Shown: one piece after another, positions 55,160 through 64,000 of the stretch
How the letters are laid out: every line of letters begins with the position of its first letter
Position numbering within the stretch: position 1 is the first letter of the stretch
NCBI RefSeq assembly: GCF_009849585.1
Contig: NZ_VCRN01000007.1
Span: 62,001 to 126,000, forward strand
Source: Bacillus sp. ZZV12-4809
Lineage (GTDB): Bacteria > Bacillota > Bacilli > Bacillales > Cytobacillaceae
Reading direction: 5' to 3'
DNA length: 64,000 nucleotides
The notes under the pieces: generated by a model
What the model was told of the DNA's origin: nothing
The model's input: only the letters and a program-made list of their open reading frames with translations
The model's database searches: none
Translations under genes and position numbers: made by a program

Positions 55160-55182
55160 TCAGATCCTACCCCCTTTAAAGT

Positions 55183-55716
55183 CTAGATCACATTTATATT
55201 TTGTTCGGCATCTTTTGGCAGTACATGTGTTTTATCAAAGTTTTTAATCGATATAATATTGCCGATGATATTTTGAATCAGGCGGATGCCCGCAAGCCCC
55301 ATGCCAACTGGTGGAGCAAGGTATACAATGCCTGTCGGAATTTGAAGTGCAGGTGTTGTCTGTCCAAACATCAGCAGCTGGGATGCAATACCGTAGCCAT
55401 AGAACACTACATATACACAGAATACTAAAAAGAGGATATTAGAGATGAGTGAAAAATAGATTTTTGTTTTATCTTTAAAAAGAATAAGTGCTGCATCCAC
55501 TTTAATATGGCGATGATGCTTGACAGCATAGCTGATACCGATATAGATAAGCCAGATAAAGCAGTACCGCGCAAGCTCTTCTGACCATGACAGTGAATTT
55601 GACATCACATAGCGCATAAAAACCTGTATGAAAATGACAGCAACCATGATAGCCGATAAAACGAATAGTATGTATTTCTCAAAGTTATCATCCAGCCACC
55701 TTAGTACTTTAAGCAA
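55183..55716 (-). CDS. TRAP transporter small permease (system 2)
   Basis: DctQ family, 177 residues, four helices, with MSNSLSWSEELARYCFIWLI. TTG start with GGGAGG upstream. Separated by 23 bp from its DctM partner. Confidence 0.9.
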   Translation of the reverse strand: MLKVLRWLDDNFEKYILFVLSAIMVAVIFIQVFMRYVMSNSLSWSEELARYCFIWLIYIGISYAVKHHRHIKVDAALILFKDKTKIYFSLISNILFLVFCVYVVFYGYGIASQLLMFGQTTPALQIPTGIVYLAPPVGMGLAGIRLIQNIIGNIISIKNFDKTHVLPKDAEQNINVI

Positions 55717-55781
55717 ACTGATCGCCTCCCTCTTTCAGAAGCGGCCGGCCATCAGGGGACAACCGGCTGCTCGTTTTATAT

Positions 55782-56831
55782 TTATTTTGCCTTATCAATT
55801 TCAGCAAAGAACTCGTCTACAATTTCAGCTCCGATTTTCTCTTTGTATTTATCAATAACCGGCTTCACAGCTTCCTGGAACTTCTCAAATTCACCCTCTT
55901 TGATTTCTGTAAAAGTCATTTCTTTCTTTAGCGTTTCAAGTGACTCGTCGGCAACCTCGCGTGTGCGCTCACGGTTAAACTTACCTGCTTCTACTGCTGC
56001 TTTCGAGATGATATCCTGCTGTTCTGCAGAAAGCTCTTCCCAAACCTTTTTGCTGAATAAGAAAATAAAAGGTGTGTACACATGATTTGTATTGGAAACA
56101 TGTTTTTGAACTTCAGGATATTTACTTAATAAAATCGTTGGATATGGGTTTTCCTGTCCGTCGATTGTCCCCTGCTGTAATGCTGTGAATAATTCTGTGA
56201 ATGCCATTGGAGTTGGGTTTGCACCAAGAGCTTTCCAGGCATCTAAATGGATTTCATTTTCCATGGTGCGGATCTTCAATCCTTTAACATCCTCCATACC
56301 TGCAACTGGTTTTACATCATTTGTTAAGTTACGGAAACCATTTTCCCACCAGGCCAAACCAACTAATCCCTGCTGATCAACCATCTCAAGCATCTTATCT
56401 CCAAAAGGGCCATCCAATACCTTATCTGCCACTTCTTCATTCGGAACCGTGAACGGAAGATCGAAAACACCATATGCCGGAATAAAGTTTACAAGCGGTG
56501 AAGTAGATGGAATGGTTGCATCAAGCGTACCGAACTGAAGCATTTCAATCGCTGACCGGTCATCGGCAATCTGGCCGGAATGATAGACTTCCACTGTTAA
56601 ATCATCTGACTCTGCTTCAACCAGCTCTTTAAATTTCAAGGATGCCTCATATTCCGGATGCTTGTCATTGACCCCAATACTAACTTTGATTGTCCGCTTT
56701 CCCCCTTCTCCACTGGCACTATCAGATCCTTTTTCAGTAGCACCGGTCGAGTTTGATCCACCTCCGCATGCTGCCAATACCATCGTACTGAACATAAGAA
56801 TACTCAAAAATAAAATAGACAACTTCTTCAT
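55782..56831 (-). CDS. TRAP solute-binding lipoprotein DctP (system 2)
   Basis: 349 residues; signal with lipobox MVLAACGGG and a Ser/Gly tether. DctP blocks SIGVNDKHPEYEASLKFKEL, VYHSGQIADDRSAIEMLQFG, KIRTMENEIHLDAWKALGAN and QQGTIDGQENPYPT indicate binding of a carboxylate sugar-type ligand. ATG 56831 follows GAGGGGG. First gene after the CcpA- and IclR-like sites, so probably the head of the cluster's transcript. Confidence 0.92.
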   Translation of the reverse strand: MKKLSILFLSILMFSTMVLAACGGGSNSTGATEKGSDSASGEGGKRTIKVSIGVNDKHPEYEASLKFKELVEAESDDLTVEVYHSGQIADDRSAIEMLQFGTLDATIPSTSPLVNFIPAYGVFDLPFTVPNEEVADKVLDGPFGDKMLEMVDQQGLVGLAWWENGFRNLTNDVKPVAGMEDVKGLKIRTMENEIHLDAWKALGANPTPMAFTELFTALQQGTIDGQENPYPTILLSKYPEVQKHVSNTNHVYTPFIFLFSKKVWEELSAEQQDIISKAAVEAGKFNRERTREVADESLETLKKEMTFTEIKEGEFEKFQEAVKPVIDKYKEKIGAEIVDEFFAEIDKAK

Positions 56832-56916
56832 CAATCTTCCCCCTCAATATTTTTAAAAATGATAGTACTCTATGTTTGCGCTATCATTGGAAGTTCATAA
56901 ACGCCGTTCGAATTAA

Positions 56917-56930
56917 TAAAACGCTTTCAA
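56917..56930 (-). promoter_or_regulatory. Candidate cre (CcpA) site
   Basis: Minus-strand TTGAAAGCGTTTTA fits the core TGWAANCGNT of catabolite-responsive elements, weaker at the last two positions. About 90 bp upstream of dctP, so glucose would repress the cluster. Confidence 0.55.
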
Positions 56931-56982
56931 AACACTTCGAAAATTTTGTAAGTCTATCACCCCTTTATGCATTTTGTTTTAC

Positions 56983-57000
56983 ATTATAAAACTCTGTTCT
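56983..57000 (-). promoter_or_regulatory. Candidate IclR operator and promoter ahead of TRAP system 2
   Basis: Minus-strand AGAACAGAGTTTTATAAT repeats the site found between the TRAP systems. Its 3' end contains TATAAT, a possible -10, so a bound regulator would block RNA polymerase. A TTGACA lies about 55 bp further upstream. Confidence 0.5.
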
Positions 57001-57244
57001 GTATTTATGAACATATTTGTATTTTAACGTCAGCTTATTTTATTTGTCAAACTATTTTTTATATTCCAAAATGAACGTGTATTTAAAACTATTTCAATAA
57101 AGTGGTTAGAATATATGATGCTATGAAGCATTAAAGGGGAAAAGGATTTAATGATATACTGAAAAAACATTTTTAATGAAGAATTTTCGGCGTTTTTATA
57201 CTTGGCCATTCTCTGAAAATCAACTTTCAGCTTTTATTCTGCAC

Positions 57245-57280
57245 AAAAAAGCCAATGCCGGTCTCTCTGCCGGCATTGGC
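57245..57280 (-). terminator. Terminator of prfB
   Basis: Minus-strand GCCAATGCCGG, 8-nt loop, CCGGCATTGGC, then TTTTTT. The 57.0-57.24 kb stretch before it holds no gene I can see. Confidence 0.85.
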
Positions 57281-57296
57281 TTCTTATCTCCTGGTA

Positions 57297-58410
57297 TTAA
57301 TCCTCAGGCAAAATCAATTTTGACCGCAAGTATGCGTTAATAAACTGATCCAGGTCACCGTCCATAACTCCCTGGACATTACCTGACTCCGTGTTGGTAC
57401 GGTGGTCTTTCACCATGGAGTATGGGTGGAAAACATAAGAACGGATTTGGCTTCCCCAGCCGATGTCTTTTTGCTCACCGCGGATTTCAGCCAATTCTGC
57501 TTCCTGCTCCTCGATTTTCTTTTGATAAAGCTTTGCTTGGAGCATCTTCATGGCACGTTCCCGGTTTTTGATCTGGGAACGCTCTGTCTGGCAGGTTACC
57601 ACGACATTTGTCGGCAAGTGGGTGATACGGACAGCAGAGTCAGTTGTGTTGATATGCTGACCGCCGGCACCGCTTGCACGGTATGTGTCAATTTTGAGAT
57701 CTTCTGTTCGGATATCAATTTCAATTTCATCATTGAATTCCGGCATGACTTCACAGGAAACAAATGAAGTATGGCGGCGTCCTGATGAATCAAATGGAGA
57801 GATCCTTACAAGACGGTGCACGCCTTTTTCTGCCTTCAAGTAGCCATACGCATTATGCCCCTTGATGCTAAGCGTAACACTCTTGATCCCCGCTTCATCC
57901 CCCGGCAGATAATCAAGGGTTTCCACCTTAAAGCCTTTCTTTTCAGCCCAGCGCGTGTACATGCGAAGCAGCATACTGCCCCAGTCCTGTGACTCCGTTC
58001 CGCCTGCACCTGGATGCAGTTCAAGAATGGCATTGTTTTTATCATATTCTTCGCTTAAAAGAAGCTGAAGCTCGAAATCATTCAGGCGCTTCACTAAGTC
58101 CTTAAGCTCTTCCTCAAGCTCAGCCTGCAATTCTGCGTCGCTCTCTTCTTTTACCAGCTCATAAGTTAATTCCAGATTCTCAAAGGCTTCGTATAAATTG
58201 TGGAATTCCACTACCTGGTCCTTCAGTGAGTTTGATTCACTGATAACAACCTGTGCTGCCTGCTGGTCATCCCAAAATCCGGGCTGCAGCATGACATCGT
58301 CAAGCTCAGCGATGCGTGCCTCTTTGTTTTCTAAGTCAAAGAGACCCCCTAAAGTCCGCTAAAATCTTAGCTGTTTTTTCAAGTTCATTCCGAATATCTG
58401 CTAATTCCAT
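57297..58410 (-). CDS. prfB: Peptide chain release factor 2, with programmed +1 frameshift
   Basis: Recognises UGA and UAA stops. The first 24 codons ([20 protein letters not shown] then RGSL) end in an in-frame TGA at 58338-58336; the rest (DLENKEARI onward) is in the +1 frame. The site reads AGGGGG, TCT, CTT, TGA, C, the classic autoregulatory slip: when RF2 is scarce the ribosome shifts and completes the protein. The GGQ peptidyl-hydrolysis motif lies in [19 protein letters not shown]. Full product about 370 residues. Transcribed after secA. Confidence 0.97.
58335..58350 (-). other. RF2 programmed-frameshift site
   Basis: Minus strand AGGGGGTCTCTTTGAC: an internal Shine-Dalgarno-like AGGGGG three bases before the CTT slip codon and the in-frame TGA. 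Confidence 0.95.
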
Positions 58411-58491
58411 TTTGGTCACCTCAAAAAATATTTTTTCCTATTATAGCGTGATTTTCTGTAAAAGCCTATGCCAGGCTTTTTCCAAAGAGAG

Positions 58492-58516
58492 GAGCCGGCA
58501 AAGATGTTGCCGGCTC
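58492..58516 (-). terminator. GC-rich hairpin between secA and prfB
   Basis: GAGCCGGCAA / TTGCCGGCTC with a 5-nt loop; the T-tract is weak, so termination after secA may be partial. Confidence 0.6.
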
Positions 58517-58523
58517 TTGTGGT

Positions 58524-61037
58524 TTATTTCTCTGCACCACAGCAGTTTTTATACTTTTTGCCGCTTCCGCAGATACATGGATCATTGCGTCCAACATCCA
58601 TCTGCTTGACGACAGGTTTTTTCTTAACCTTTTCACCGTCTTCTTTTGGGTTGACGGCCTGTCCTTTGGCCACTTCCTGGCGCTCAAGGTTGTTGCGGAT
58701 TTCAGCTTTCATGATGTACTTGGCTACATCCTCTTCAATGGATGCAATCATGTTTTCAAACATGGCAAAGCCTTCTGCCTGGTACTCGCGAAGCGGATCG
58801 GTCTGGCCATAGGCGCGCAGATGGATTCCCTGGCGAAGCTGATCCATTGCGTCGATGTGATCCATCCACTTGGAGTCAACGGCCCGAAGCACGATGACCT
58901 TTTCAAATTCACGCATTTGTTCAGGGCTAAGCATTTCTTCTTTTTCATCATAGCGTTCTTTCACCTTGGCAAAAATGGTTTCGGCGATTTCCTCCGTATC
59001 TTTGCCGCGGATGTCATTTATAGTAAGGTCACCTTCATTAAGAAGGTTTCCATTTACATAGTCAATGATCCCCTGCAGGTTCCAGTTATCCTCATCTTCA
59101 TGTCGAGGTGCATATCCTTCTACATTGCGCTGGATGCTGGTCATGATCATCTTTTCAACAATCTCTCTCAAGTTCTCAGACTCCAGAACTTCGTTTCGCT
59201 GACCGTAAAGAATCTCACGCTGCTGACGAAGAACATCGTCATAGGAAAGCAGCTGCTTACGGGCATCGAAGTTGTTGCCCTCAACGCGTTTTTGCGCAGA
59301 TTCAACAGCTCTTGAAACCATCTTACTCTGGATTGGCTGAGAGTCATCCATACCCAGACGTTCCATCATCGATTTCATATTGTCAGAACCGAAACGGCGC
59401 ATCAATTCATCTTCCATAGAAAGGTAGAATTGCGTGACACCCGGGTCTCCCTGACGTCCGGAACGTCCGCGGAGCTGGTTATCAATACGTCTGCTTTCAT
59501 GACGCTCTGTCCCAATAACACAAAGACCGCCTATTTCTTTAACACCTTCACCGAGCTTAATGTCCGTACCGCGTCCTGCCATGTTAGTGGCAATCGTTAC
59601 AGAACCCTGTTTACCTGCGTCAGCAATAATTTCAGCTTCACGGCCATGGTTCTTCGCATTCAGGACGTTATGAGGAACACCTTTTTTGCTCAGGTATTTT
59701 GAAATGATTTCAGATGTTTCAATCGCAACTGTACCGACAAGCACAGGCTGTCCTTTTTTGTGGCGCTCGGCAATATCTTCTACTACCGCACGGAATTTGC
59801 CATCCATTGTGGCATAAATTAAATCCGGCCGGTCATCACGGGCAATTGGACGGTTTGTTGGAATCACGATAACATTCATATTGTAGATATTGCGGAATTC
59901 CTCTTCTTCCGTTTTCGCTGTACCAGTCATACCTGCCAGCTTTTCGTACATACGGAAATAGTTCTGAAAGGTAATCGTTGCAAGAGTCATGCTTTCGTTC
60001 TGGATTTCCAGGCCTTCCTTCGCTTCGATTGCCTGGTGAAGCCCATCGCTGTATCGGCGGCCCTTCATCAGACGGCCGGTAAATTGGTCAACGATTACAA
60101 TTTCATCGTCCTGAACAACATAATCAACATCCAGGTGCATGCTGGAATGCGCTTTTAACGCCTGTGTAATATGGTGGTTCAGTGCAACATGCGAAATGTC
60201 GAAAAGGTTATCGATTCCAAAAGCCTTCTCTGCTTTCGTCATCCCTTCTTCAGTCAGTTGCACGCCTTTTGTTTTTTCATCATACGTGTAATCTTCGTCT
60301 TTTTTCAGGCGGCTGACAAACGCATTTGCCTGTATATAAAGCTGTGTAGACTTTTGGGCTGAACCGGAAATGATCAGCGGTGTACGCGCTTCGTCAATAA
60401 GGATGGAGTCAACCTCATCGATTACAGCATAGTGAAGAGGGCGCTGGACCTTCTGCTCTTTGTAAAGAACCATGTTATCGCGAAGATAATCAAATCCCAG
60501 CTCATTGTTTGTGCTATATGTGATATCAGCTGCATAGGCAGCCTGCTTTTCTTCTTTGGAAAGTCCATTCAGGTTAAGGCCAACAGTCAATCCGAGGAAT
60601 TCATACAGCTGGCCCATTTCAGTGGCGTCACGGCTAGCAAGGTATTCGTTGACTGTCACAACGTGAACGCCTTTTCCAGTCAGGGCATTGAGGTAAACCG
60701 GCATCGTTGCAGTCAGGGTTTTACCTTCACCTGTTTTCATCTCGGAGATGTTACCGTCATGAAGGGAAATCCCCCCCATTAACTGAACCGGATAAGGATA
60801 TAAGCCAAGAACACGCTTCGCTGCTTCACGGACAACTGCAAAAGCTTCAATCAGCAAGTCATCGACGGTTTCACCCTTTTGGTAGCGGGCTTTAAATTCT
60901 TCCGTTTTTTCGCGCAGCTGCTCGTCCGATAATTTTTCCATATCAGATGCAAGCGCATCAATTTGTTCTGCCATTTTGGTGAGGCGTTTTAGTTCGCGTT
61001 TATTTTGATCAAACACTTTATTTAAAATCCCAAGCAT
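58524..61037 (-). CDS. secA: Preprotein translocase ATPase SecA
   Basis: 837 residues. Drives proteins through SecYEG. Walker [37 protein letters not shown], and the C-terminal zinc domain [17 protein letters not shown] are all present. Start ATG 61037 ([19 protein letters not shown]) with AAAGGAGC at a normal spacing; the frame is open 41 codons further, but that part is not conserved. secA-prfB order is as in B. subtilis. Confidence 0.98.
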   Translation of the reverse strand: MLGILNKVFDQNKRELKRLTKMAEQIDALASDMEKLSDEQLREKTEEFKARYQKGETVDDLLIEAFAVVREAAKRVLGLYPYPVQLMGGISLHDGNISEMKTGEGKTLTATMPVYLNALTGKGVHVVTVNEYLASRDATEMGQLYEFLGLTVGLNLNGLSKEEKQAAYAADITYSTNNELGFDYLRDNMVLYKEQKVQRPLHYAVIDEVDSILIDEARTPLIISGSAQKSTQLYIQANAFVSRLKKDEDYTYDEKTKGVQLTEEGMTKAEKAFGIDNLFDISHVALNHHITQALKAHSSMHLDVDYVVQDDEIVIVDQFTGRLMKGRRYSDGLHQAIEAKEGLEIQNESMTLATITFQNYFRMYEKLAGMTGTAKTEEEEFRNIYNMNVIVIPTNRPIARDDRPDLIYATMDGKFRAVVEDIAERHKKGQPVLVGTVAIETSEIISKYLSKKGVPHNVLNAKNHGREAEIIADAGKQGSVTIATNMAGRGTDIKLGEGVKEIGGLCVIGTERHESRRIDNQLRGRSGRQGDPGVTQFYLSMEDELMRRFGSDNMKSMMERLGMDDSQPIQSKMVSRAVESAQKRVEGNNFDARKQLLSYDDVLRQQREILYGQRNEVLESENLREIVEKMIMTSIQRNVEGYAPRHEDEDNWNLQGIIDYVNGNLLNEGDLTINDIRGKDTEEIAETIFAKVKERYDEKEEMLSPEQMREFEKVIVLRAVDSKWMDHIDAMDQLRQGIHLRAYGQTDPLREYQAEGFAMFENMIASIEEDVAKYIMKAEIRNNLERQEVAKGQAVNPKEDGEKVKKKPVVKQMDVGRNDPCICGSGKKYKNCCGAEK

Positions 61038-61230
61038 TAAAAACGCTCCTTTATGTTGGATATGACAGCTCTTTATCTTGTGCTGACCATATCTGGTTTC
61101 AAAGTTAATATCATTGCACAGGTAGTATAGATTCGCTTTTTCTCGGCAGAATCCTCCCATAAAAAATCACAATATTTCTTATTAATATTACCACTTTGAG
61201 AGGGGGGTGACAACTTATGGCGCATGCGGG

Positions 61231-62223
61231 CTATTCCAGATCTTTAATTTGCTGATATTCTGGTTTCGGTAAATACACTCTTCCTTTTTTTGAACCGGAA
61301 TGCGGCAGTTTACTGGCTGAGAGAAGTTTTTTGGCTATATTTCCTGAAGAAATTTGGAGGAATCTGCAGATGTGCCTATTTTTCAATGGAGAATCATTGT
61401 TTAGGAGGAATAAGTCCTTAATAGCTGAAACGTGAGCACTCTTGTCTTTGGATTGGCATTTGGTGCAAAACCATGTTCCATAATGGCGTTTCATTGGATA
61501 TGAAGAGCAAACTCTGCAGATAACTCCTGTTTGTATATCAGATCTTGAGATTTCATAATGCTTTAGGATATCAAAATTTTTGGGGGTGTGTTCTTTTAGA
61601 AGAGAGCGGGCAATTTTCTTCATATCTTTTGGAGATAAGACTTCCTTTTTATATGCAGCCTTTATATTTTCAATACTTTTCAGAAGGAATTGAACATGAA
61701 GGACTCTTTGGTGCATTTTCGCGTGGCCTGGTGCGGTTTTAAGAATGGTAGAGGGTTTGCTGATGATGATGAAAAACTCAATCGGGATATTGATATTGCG
61801 TTTTAATAGCCATTTTTTGATTTCAGAGCATTGTACTCTGGCTTGCTCTGCCGGATTTGGATAGCCTTTGACTTCACCTTTGCGATTTGTTTGGATTAAT
61901 TGGTTGAAATCAGGATCAAAATATAAAGTTCCGCCATAGTTTTTCACTTCTAAAATTAAAGCAAATGAATGGCTTAAGATTAGCGTGTCAATCTGAAAAA
62001 AATGTTTCCCGTTTGAGAGGCGCAGATCATGGAGGATTACATACTCTTTTTCCGGCAGTTTGCTTAAGTGGAAGTCAACGGCTTGCTCACCTTTATAACC
62101 TGCTAATCTCTTCGTTTGATCTGATTCGATCATGAACCTCTTTGGGTGATTTCTTGAAATTCTTTTCAGCAATGCGTGATTTTTTTGGATTCGGACAGGG
62201 ATAAATCGGTCTTTTTCAATCAA
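61231..62223 (-). CDS. NERD-domain protein with zinc ribbon
   Basis: 330 residues. N-terminal NERD (nuclease-related) domain: GYKGEQAVDFHLSKLPEKEY, QIDTLILSHSFALILEVKNY, with the D...EVK set of restriction-like nucleases. A C-terminal part holds a four-cysteine ribbon (CRVC...CTKC) and a helix-turn-helix-like end (HICRFLQISSGNIAKKLLSA). Probably binds DNA or RNA; role unknown. TTG 62223 preferred because AAAGGAG stands 8 bases upstream; an ATG at 62256 lacks a site. Confidence 0.82.
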   Translation of the reverse strand: MIEKDRFIPVRIQKNHALLKRISRNHPKRFMIESDQTKRLAGYKGEQAVDFHLSKLPEKEYVILHDLRLSNGKHFFQIDTLILSHSFALILEVKNYGGTLYFDPDFNQLIQTNRKGEVKGYPNPAEQARVQCSEIKKWLLKRNINIPIEFFIIISKPSTILKTAPGHAKMHQRVLHVQFLLKSIENIKAAYKKEVLSPKDMKKIARSLLKEHTPKNFDILKHYEISRSDIQTGVICRVCSSYPMKRHYGTWFCTKCQSKDKSAHVSAIKDLFLLNNDSPLKNRHICRFLQISSGNIAKKLLSASKLPHSGSKKGRVYLPKPEYQQIKDLE

Positions 62224-62322
62224 AAGCAGCACTCCTTTTTGGTTATGACAATACAATTCGTGTAAGGCATCAGATTTCCCTGCTGTTTGGCCTCATTTTT
62301 GCCTCACTTTCGATGCCTAAAT

Positions 62323-62422
62323 GGGATATCGGTCTGTTGGCCAGATATATCGGCCATATATCCTAGTTACCGGCTTCTTTCTAGATTTATCGGTCAGTTT
62401 TTCGATTTATCGGTCAGTTCGC
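62323..62422 (+). repeat. About five degenerate 20-bp tandem repeats
   Basis: GATTTATCGGTCAGTT occurs exactly at 62384-62399 and 62404-62419, with weaker copies at about 62325 (GATATCGGTCTGTT), 62344 (GATATATCGGCC) and 62364. The step is 20-21 bp. Lies between the NERD and SEC-C genes. Confidence 0.75.
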
Positions 62423-62441
62423 GAAACATCAGAATTCCCGT

Positions 62442-62467
62442 AAAAAAAAGAGAGCAGCAATGCTCTC
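62442..62467 (-). terminator. Terminator of the SEC-C gene
   Basis: Minus-strand GAGAGCA, 4-nt loop, TGCTCTC, then eight T. Confidence 0.85.
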
Positions 62468-62471
62468 CATT

Positions 62472-63527
62472 TTACGAATTCGATGATTCAATCAATTCAA
62501 TAATAGTTTTCTCGACAGCGTCATAAATCTCGCCATAATAATTAGAAACCCGGTTTGCGCTAATGCCGTATAACTCTCCGAATTCTTTCTGGGTGAGATT
62601 TTCCTTTACAGGAGCTATTGTACTTACAAGGTATCTTAGGCCAGCTACATAGTTATCAGGCTTTTTAACCTGTTTGCCGGTTTTCTCGAGGTACTCCATC
62701 CAAAGTGAAATCCCCATGCCGATCAGCCATGGTTCCTCTTCAGCCTTTTCCATATCGTTCCGGAACATGTCGGCAACCTGCTCAGCACCCTTGGTAGGCC
62801 AGTCGAAATTGTCCATATTGGGGCCAGCCAATGATTTTGGCGTGTCATTCATTAGGTCAATGAGGAACTCAGCCGTGTATTCTTCAGGATTCTCATATCC
62901 GGATTCTTCGAAGGAATACTGAATGTAATCTGCAAACTTCGCAGCATTATCTCCCGGCAGGTCAAATATTGCAGGAAATGCCACATACTCTTCTCCATAA
63001 GGAAGCAGCATGGCAAAGGCAAAGTTCCCTTCAGTAACTTCCATATCACCAAATAGGGAGACATTGAACACCTTCCCGGTCAGACAATCCTCGATAACTG
63101 CTTTATCTTCAGTCACTTCAATTAATTTTCCAGCAGCAGCTTTACTGTCCTCCCACGACTTTAAAATGTTTTTTGTACGAGGGCGAATAACGGAAGGCAG
63201 CTTGTAATGAATGAACTCATCCATTACAGAGTCCATATCTTCAAGTTCTCCAAAAAGAATGTACCAGAAAGAGTGCACAAATTCATAGAACTCTTTTTCC
63301 TGCGGCTCAATGTCTTCAAGTATTTCCAGAAGATCCTTGAAATCCTCTTTCATGTCTTCCGCAAAATGAGTTAGTGCATAGACCCTTGCTTCCTTTTGAA
63401 GCTCAAGGACTTCGTGGTTCAATACATCCTTGATTGAAACCGCATCTCTGCTGCCGCAGCACTTTTTATATTTTTTTCCGCTCCCGCATGGGCACGGTTC
63501 GTTTCTGCTTACTTTTACTGTTGACAT
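62472..63527 (-). CDS. SEC-C zinc-motif protein
   Basis: 351 residues. The N-terminus (about 6-25) is a SEC-C motif, [19 protein letters not shown], as in the SecA tail; the rest is acidic and helical and I do not recognise a catalytic site. Near the C-terminus [20 protein letters not shown] looks like a helix-turn-helix. SEC-C proteins outside SecA are mostly unassigned; binding to SecB- or ribosome-type partners is a guess. Confidence 0.82.
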   Translation of the reverse strand: MSTVKVSRNEPCPCGSGKKYKKCCGSRDAVSIKDVLNHEVLELQKEARVYALTHFAEDMKEDFKDLLEILEDIEPQEKEFYEFVHSFWYILFGELEDMDSVMDEFIHYKLPSVIRPRTKNILKSWEDSKAAAGKLIEVTEDKAVIEDCLTGKVFNVSLFGDMEVTEGNFAFAMLLPYGEEYVAFPAIFDLPGDNAAKFADYIQYSFEESGYENPEEYTAEFLIDLMNDTPKSLAGPNMDNFDWPTKGAEQVADMFRNDMEKAEEEPWLIGMGISLWMEYLEKTGKQVKKPDNYVAGLRYLVSTIAPVKENLTQKEFGELYGISANRVSNYYGEIYDAVEKTIIELIESSNS

Positions 63528-63701
63528 CTTTTAAATCTCTCCTACCAAATTCGTTTAACTCTACTATCCTAACATTTATCAGCCATTTAGGCATTAATCA
63601 AGAGGATTTTACATTTGGCAGGTTAAGGAAGCTTATTTTATTAGTTGGAATTAGCTGATTTTCCTTAATTGAGTCCTGTCGGCTTTCCAGCAGTTCAATA
63701 A

Positions 63702-63730
63702 TAAAAAAACGGAGAGCATCACACTCTCCG
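63702..63730 (-). terminator. Terminator of the right-edge gene
   Basis: Minus-strand CGGAGAG, 7-nt loop, CTCTCCG, then TTTTTTT. Confidence 0.85.
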
Positions 63731-63741
63731 CTTTCCCTTTT

Positions 63742-64000
63742 TCACAGTTTTTTCATATATGCCAGGACATCCAAATCAATTTTTCCCGCTTCCTGTTCGC
63801 GGGCTTCGAAATTTTCGGTATGAATAAAGGCCGTTAATGCTTTGATTAGCTGTTCATCACCCTGGCCGGCCTTCAAATACTCGAGCCTGGTTAACTCCCG
63901 TACGAGCCCCTCTTTTATCTCACCTTCAATCGCCGTAATCCGTTCAGCCTTTGCCGGCGCAAAATAGAGCTGCTGCAGATGATAAATCCGGATCAGCTCG
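63742..64000 (-). CDS. Unidentified gene, C-terminal end only
   Basis: An open frame enters from the right edge and ends at the TGA 63744-63742, giving 86 residues (ending DLDVLAYMKKL). The segment is helical and charged (AERITAIEGEIKEGLVRELT). Not recognised. A good terminator directly after the stop supports it as a real gene end. Confidence 0.6.
   Translation of the reverse strand, partial: ELIRIYHLQQLYFAPAKAERITAIEGEIKEGLVRELTRLEYLKAGQGDEQLIKALTAFIHTENFEAREQEAGKIDLDVLAYMKKL

Noticed and set aside
61217-61255. 12-codon frame after a very strong GAGGGGGGTGA
   Set aside because: Too short and overlaps the end of the NERD gene on the other strand; could be a leader peptide but nothing downstream on that strand uses it.

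Overview
The window looks like chromosomal DNA of a spore-forming member of the Bacillaceae (Bacillus sensu lato). The evidence is an alpha/beta-type SASP gene, minJ-ctpB-ftsX-ftsE-cccB-(yitT-type)-prfB-secA in the order known from Bacillus subtilis, a csbA-uvrB-uvrA block, a yvlABCD block, and plausible sigma-W, sigma-B, LexA and CcpA sites. Strong GGAGG ribosome sites and frequent TTG/GTG starts fit this. I saw no prophage, insertion sequence, CRISPR array, tRNA or rRNA gene.

Layout. 1-4.2 kb: amino-sugar recycling (end of a MupG-type gene, murQ, then nagA-nagB-nagR behind DasR/NagR-like operators). 4.2-14.8 kb: a CwlC-like cell-wall amidase, the envelope-stress operon yvlABCD behind a sigma-W promoter, a GDSL hydrolase, uvrBA with an SOS box, csbA and a SASP gene. 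14.9-19.2 kb: an M20 amidohydrolase and a metNPQ methionine importer behind two SAM-I riboswitches in tandem. 19.3-32 kb: a PAS sensor kinase, NRDE and AI-2E family genes, a 54-codon gene behind a sigma-B-like promoter, and the division/envelope block minJ, ctpB, an EnvC-like M23 hydrolase, ftsX, ftsE, cccB and a YitT protein.

32.2-56.8 kb is the accessory-looking part. It starts with a nickel-pincer cofactor set (nickel permease, larE, larC1, larB, with larC2 encoded separately on the opposite strand). It continues into a sugar-acid catabolic cluster on the minus strand: KDPG aldolase, KDG kinase, two FAH-family proteins, a 2-hydroxyacid dehydrogenase, a DapA-family aldolase, a galactonate-dehydratase-like enzyme, a 2-oxoglutarate-semialdehyde dehydrogenase, a split UxaA-type dehydratase, an IclR regulator, an IlvD/Edd dehydratase, a LarA-family protein and two complete TRAP transporters. 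My reading is that sugar acids enter through the TRAP systems, the LarA homologue epimerises C2 using the nickel cofactor made next door, several dehydratases give 2-keto-3-deoxy acids, and these leave either by KDG kinase/KDPG aldolase, by retro-aldol cleavage, or by oxidation to 2-oxoglutarate. This is inference from families and context; the substrate is not readable from the sequence.

57.2-64 kb returns to core genes: prfB with its programmed frameshift, secA, a NERD-domain protein, a run of about 20-bp degenerate repeats, a SEC-C protein and the end of an unidentified gene.
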